In this document: one piece after another, positions 63,269 to 64,000 of the stretch
Numbering within the stretch: position 1 is the first letter of the stretch
Layout: every line of letters begins with the position of its first letter
Assembly: GCA_014801535.1 (NCBI GenBank)
Contig: JAAVEA010000001.1
Span: 1-64,000, forward strand
From: Bacteroides sp.
GTDB taxonomy: Bacteria; Bacteroidota; Bacteroidia; Bacteroidales; Muribaculaceae
Direction of reading: 5' to 3'
Length of the DNA: 64,000 nucleotides
Program-made: the position numbers and the translations under genes
Notes under the pieces: model-generated
Database searches by the model: none
Told to the model about the DNA's origin: nothing
Seen by the model: the letters and a program-made list of their open reading frames with translations, nothing else

Positions 63269-63751
63269 ATGAAAAAATCAACTAAGATTGTTTGTTGTGC
63301 CCTAAGTGCGGTGGCACTTATGGTACCGTTTAAGGCTCATGCTCAGAAGGGGGAGACGTCTTTAGGTCTAATAGGAGGATTCTCCACTTATAACAATGGT
63401 GGGTATATGGGAGTTGACTTCCAGTATACTATAGTGAATCATGTAAGATTAGCTCCCGACATCGCATATAGTTTCCGTAATGAAGGGAAGTCGGCCTTTG
63501 TGCTTGATGTGGATGTGCATTTCCCTTTTAAGATAGCGAAAGGATTCGGGGTCTATCCGCTTGTGGGTTTCGCTTTCAATAACTGGAGTTATTCCGGAGG
63601 CGGTCATGCAAGTCGGGCCGGGGGTAATTTCGGTGCTGGTTTCGATTTTTATCTCACCTCAAACCTTAAGCTTTCTTTGCAGGGTAAATATTCTGTAATG
63701 AATGATACGAGCGGTGGTTTTATTGGAATGGGTATAGGCTACGTTTTCTAA
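63269..63751 (+). CDS. Small outer-membrane beta-barrel protein
   Basis: The 160-residue protein has a signal peptide (about 1-25, ending AHAQ) and then alternating strands of an eight-strand barrel: TSLGLIGGFSTYNNGGYMGVDFQYTIV, RLAPDIAYSF, FVLDVDVHFPF, FGVYPLVGFAFNNW, GGNFGAGFDFYL, NLKLSLQGKYSVM and FIGMGIGYVF, with the terminal Phe common in BAM substrates. It resembles OmpW/OmpX-size porin-like proteins. It is alone on the plus strand before a terminator. Function unknown. Confidence 0.88.
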   Translation: MKKSTKIVCCALSAVALMVPFKAHAQKGETSLGLIGGFSTYNNGGYMGVDFQYTIVNHVRLAPDIAYSFRNEGKSAFVLDVDVHFPFKIAKGFGVYPLVGFAFNNWSYSGGGHASRAGGNFGAGFDFYLTSNLKLSLQGKYSVMNDTSGGFIGMGIGYVF

Positions 63752-63763
63752 AACATACGATAA

Positions 63764-63805
63764 GATATAAAAAAAGGATTCTCATTGAGAATCCTTTTTT
63801 ATATC
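63764..63805. terminator. Bidirectional terminator
   Basis: An AT-rich stem with core AAAAAAGGATTCTC and its complement around a three- to four-base loop separates the barrel gene from the opposing DUF4295 gene. Confidence 0.85.
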
Positions 63806-63822
63806 TTTAATGATTTAAACTC

Positions 63823-63972
63823 TTATTTAAGAGCATCTTTTACTGCATCATTAGGCACCATTTCCTCTTTGAAGACATAAGCGCCTGTTTTGGGAGATTT
63901 CTCCATCTTGATGATTTTGCTATAAGTACGACCTTCACCTTTCTGAAGAGACGCGACGGTTTTCTTTGCCAT
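63823..63972 (-). CDS. DUF4295 family small protein
   Basis: The 49-residue basic protein starts MAKKTVASLQKGEGRTYSKI and ends EMVPNDAVKDALK, a match to the DUF4295 family found in Bacteroidota directly after the ribosomal protein genes rpmB and rpmG. The function is not known; the position and the charge suggest a ribosome-linked role. The gene sits 10 bases after the rpmG stop. Confidence 0.9.
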   Translation of the reverse strand: MAKKTVASLQKGEGRTYSKIIKMEKSPKTGAYVFKEEMVPNDAVKDALK

Positions 63973-63982
63973 AAATCAGTGC

Positions 63983-64000
63983 TTATTTAATTTCTTTGTG
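63983..64000 (-). CDS. rpmG: 3' end of ribosomal protein bL33 gene (partial)
   Basis: The last five codons read HKEIK followed by TAA (63983-63985). That ending is characteristic of Bacteroidota bL33 (…TVHKEIK), and rpmG is the expected neighbour of DUF4295, so I call it rpmG although the rest lies beyond the window. Confidence 0.75.
   Translation of the reverse strand, partial: HKEIK

Overview
The window reads as ordinary chromosome of a member of the Bacteroidota, most likely order Bacteroidales (gut type; family not decided here). The support is: promoters of the TTTG-N19/20-TAnnTTTG kind, an lpxC-fabZ gene fusion, a 2490-residue SprA/Sov-type protein of the type IX secretion system, a sphingolipid-type serine palmitoyltransferase, a menaquinone operon, a sodium-pumping methylmalonyl-CoA decarboxylase operon (propionate formation), an rpoZ of the Bacteroidota type beside bamD, and a DUF4295 gene next to rpmG at the right edge.

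Layout. 1-2.9 kb: the end of an unknown gene, a small helical protein, yqgE, and a minus-strand run (secreted protein, recR, acetyltransferase). 2.96-14.6 kb: ruvA directly abutting sprA, then a TPR sensor histidine kinase, its LuxR-type response regulator, a secreted protein and a small lipoprotein. 14.7-24 kb: clpB, a glyoxalase-fold protein, glk, then minus-strand maf, kdsC, a DUF2520 protein, an ATP-grasp protein, rpoZ and bamD. 24-32.8 kb: purC, a PASTA protein, rluD, an acyltransferase, a metallophosphoesterase and folK on the plus strand, then an LptF/G-type permease and tgt on the minus strand. 33-37.6 kb: an accessory block of secreted proteins and lipoproteins behind a putative regulator, facing a membrane-anchored Hanks-type protein kinase. 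37.8-42.6 kb: dnaK, spt with a long structured leader, and two small hypotheticals. 42.9-47.3 kb: the methylmalonyl-CoA epimerase/decarboxylase operon. 47.5-50.7 kb: lpxD, lpxC-fabZ, lpxA. 50.8-63.1 kb: a Crp/Fnr regulator, then a tightly packed minus-strand run nadE-sua5-sugar transferase-clc-fmt-menD-menB-menC-menE. 63.2-64 kb: a small outer-membrane barrel protein, DUF4295 and the end of rpmG.

Most of the window is housekeeping: envelope building (BamD, LpxA/C/D, KdsC, SPT, LptF/G-like, SprA), chaperones (ClpB, DnaK), repair (RecR, RuvA), tRNA/rRNA modification (Tgt, Sua5, RluD, Fmt) and anaerobic energy metabolism (Na+ pump, menaquinone). The least explained parts are the kinase/lipoprotein block at 33.0-37.6 kb, whose small lipoprotein has a relative beside the two-component system at 14.2 kb; a 111-bp intergenic repeat present twice about 10.3 kb apart; a nested-hairpin leader ahead of spt; a Tgt whose zinc cysteines appear to be replaced; and an ATP-grasp enzyme of unknown substrate. 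No CRISPR array, tRNA, rRNA, transposase, prophage or known defence system was seen.
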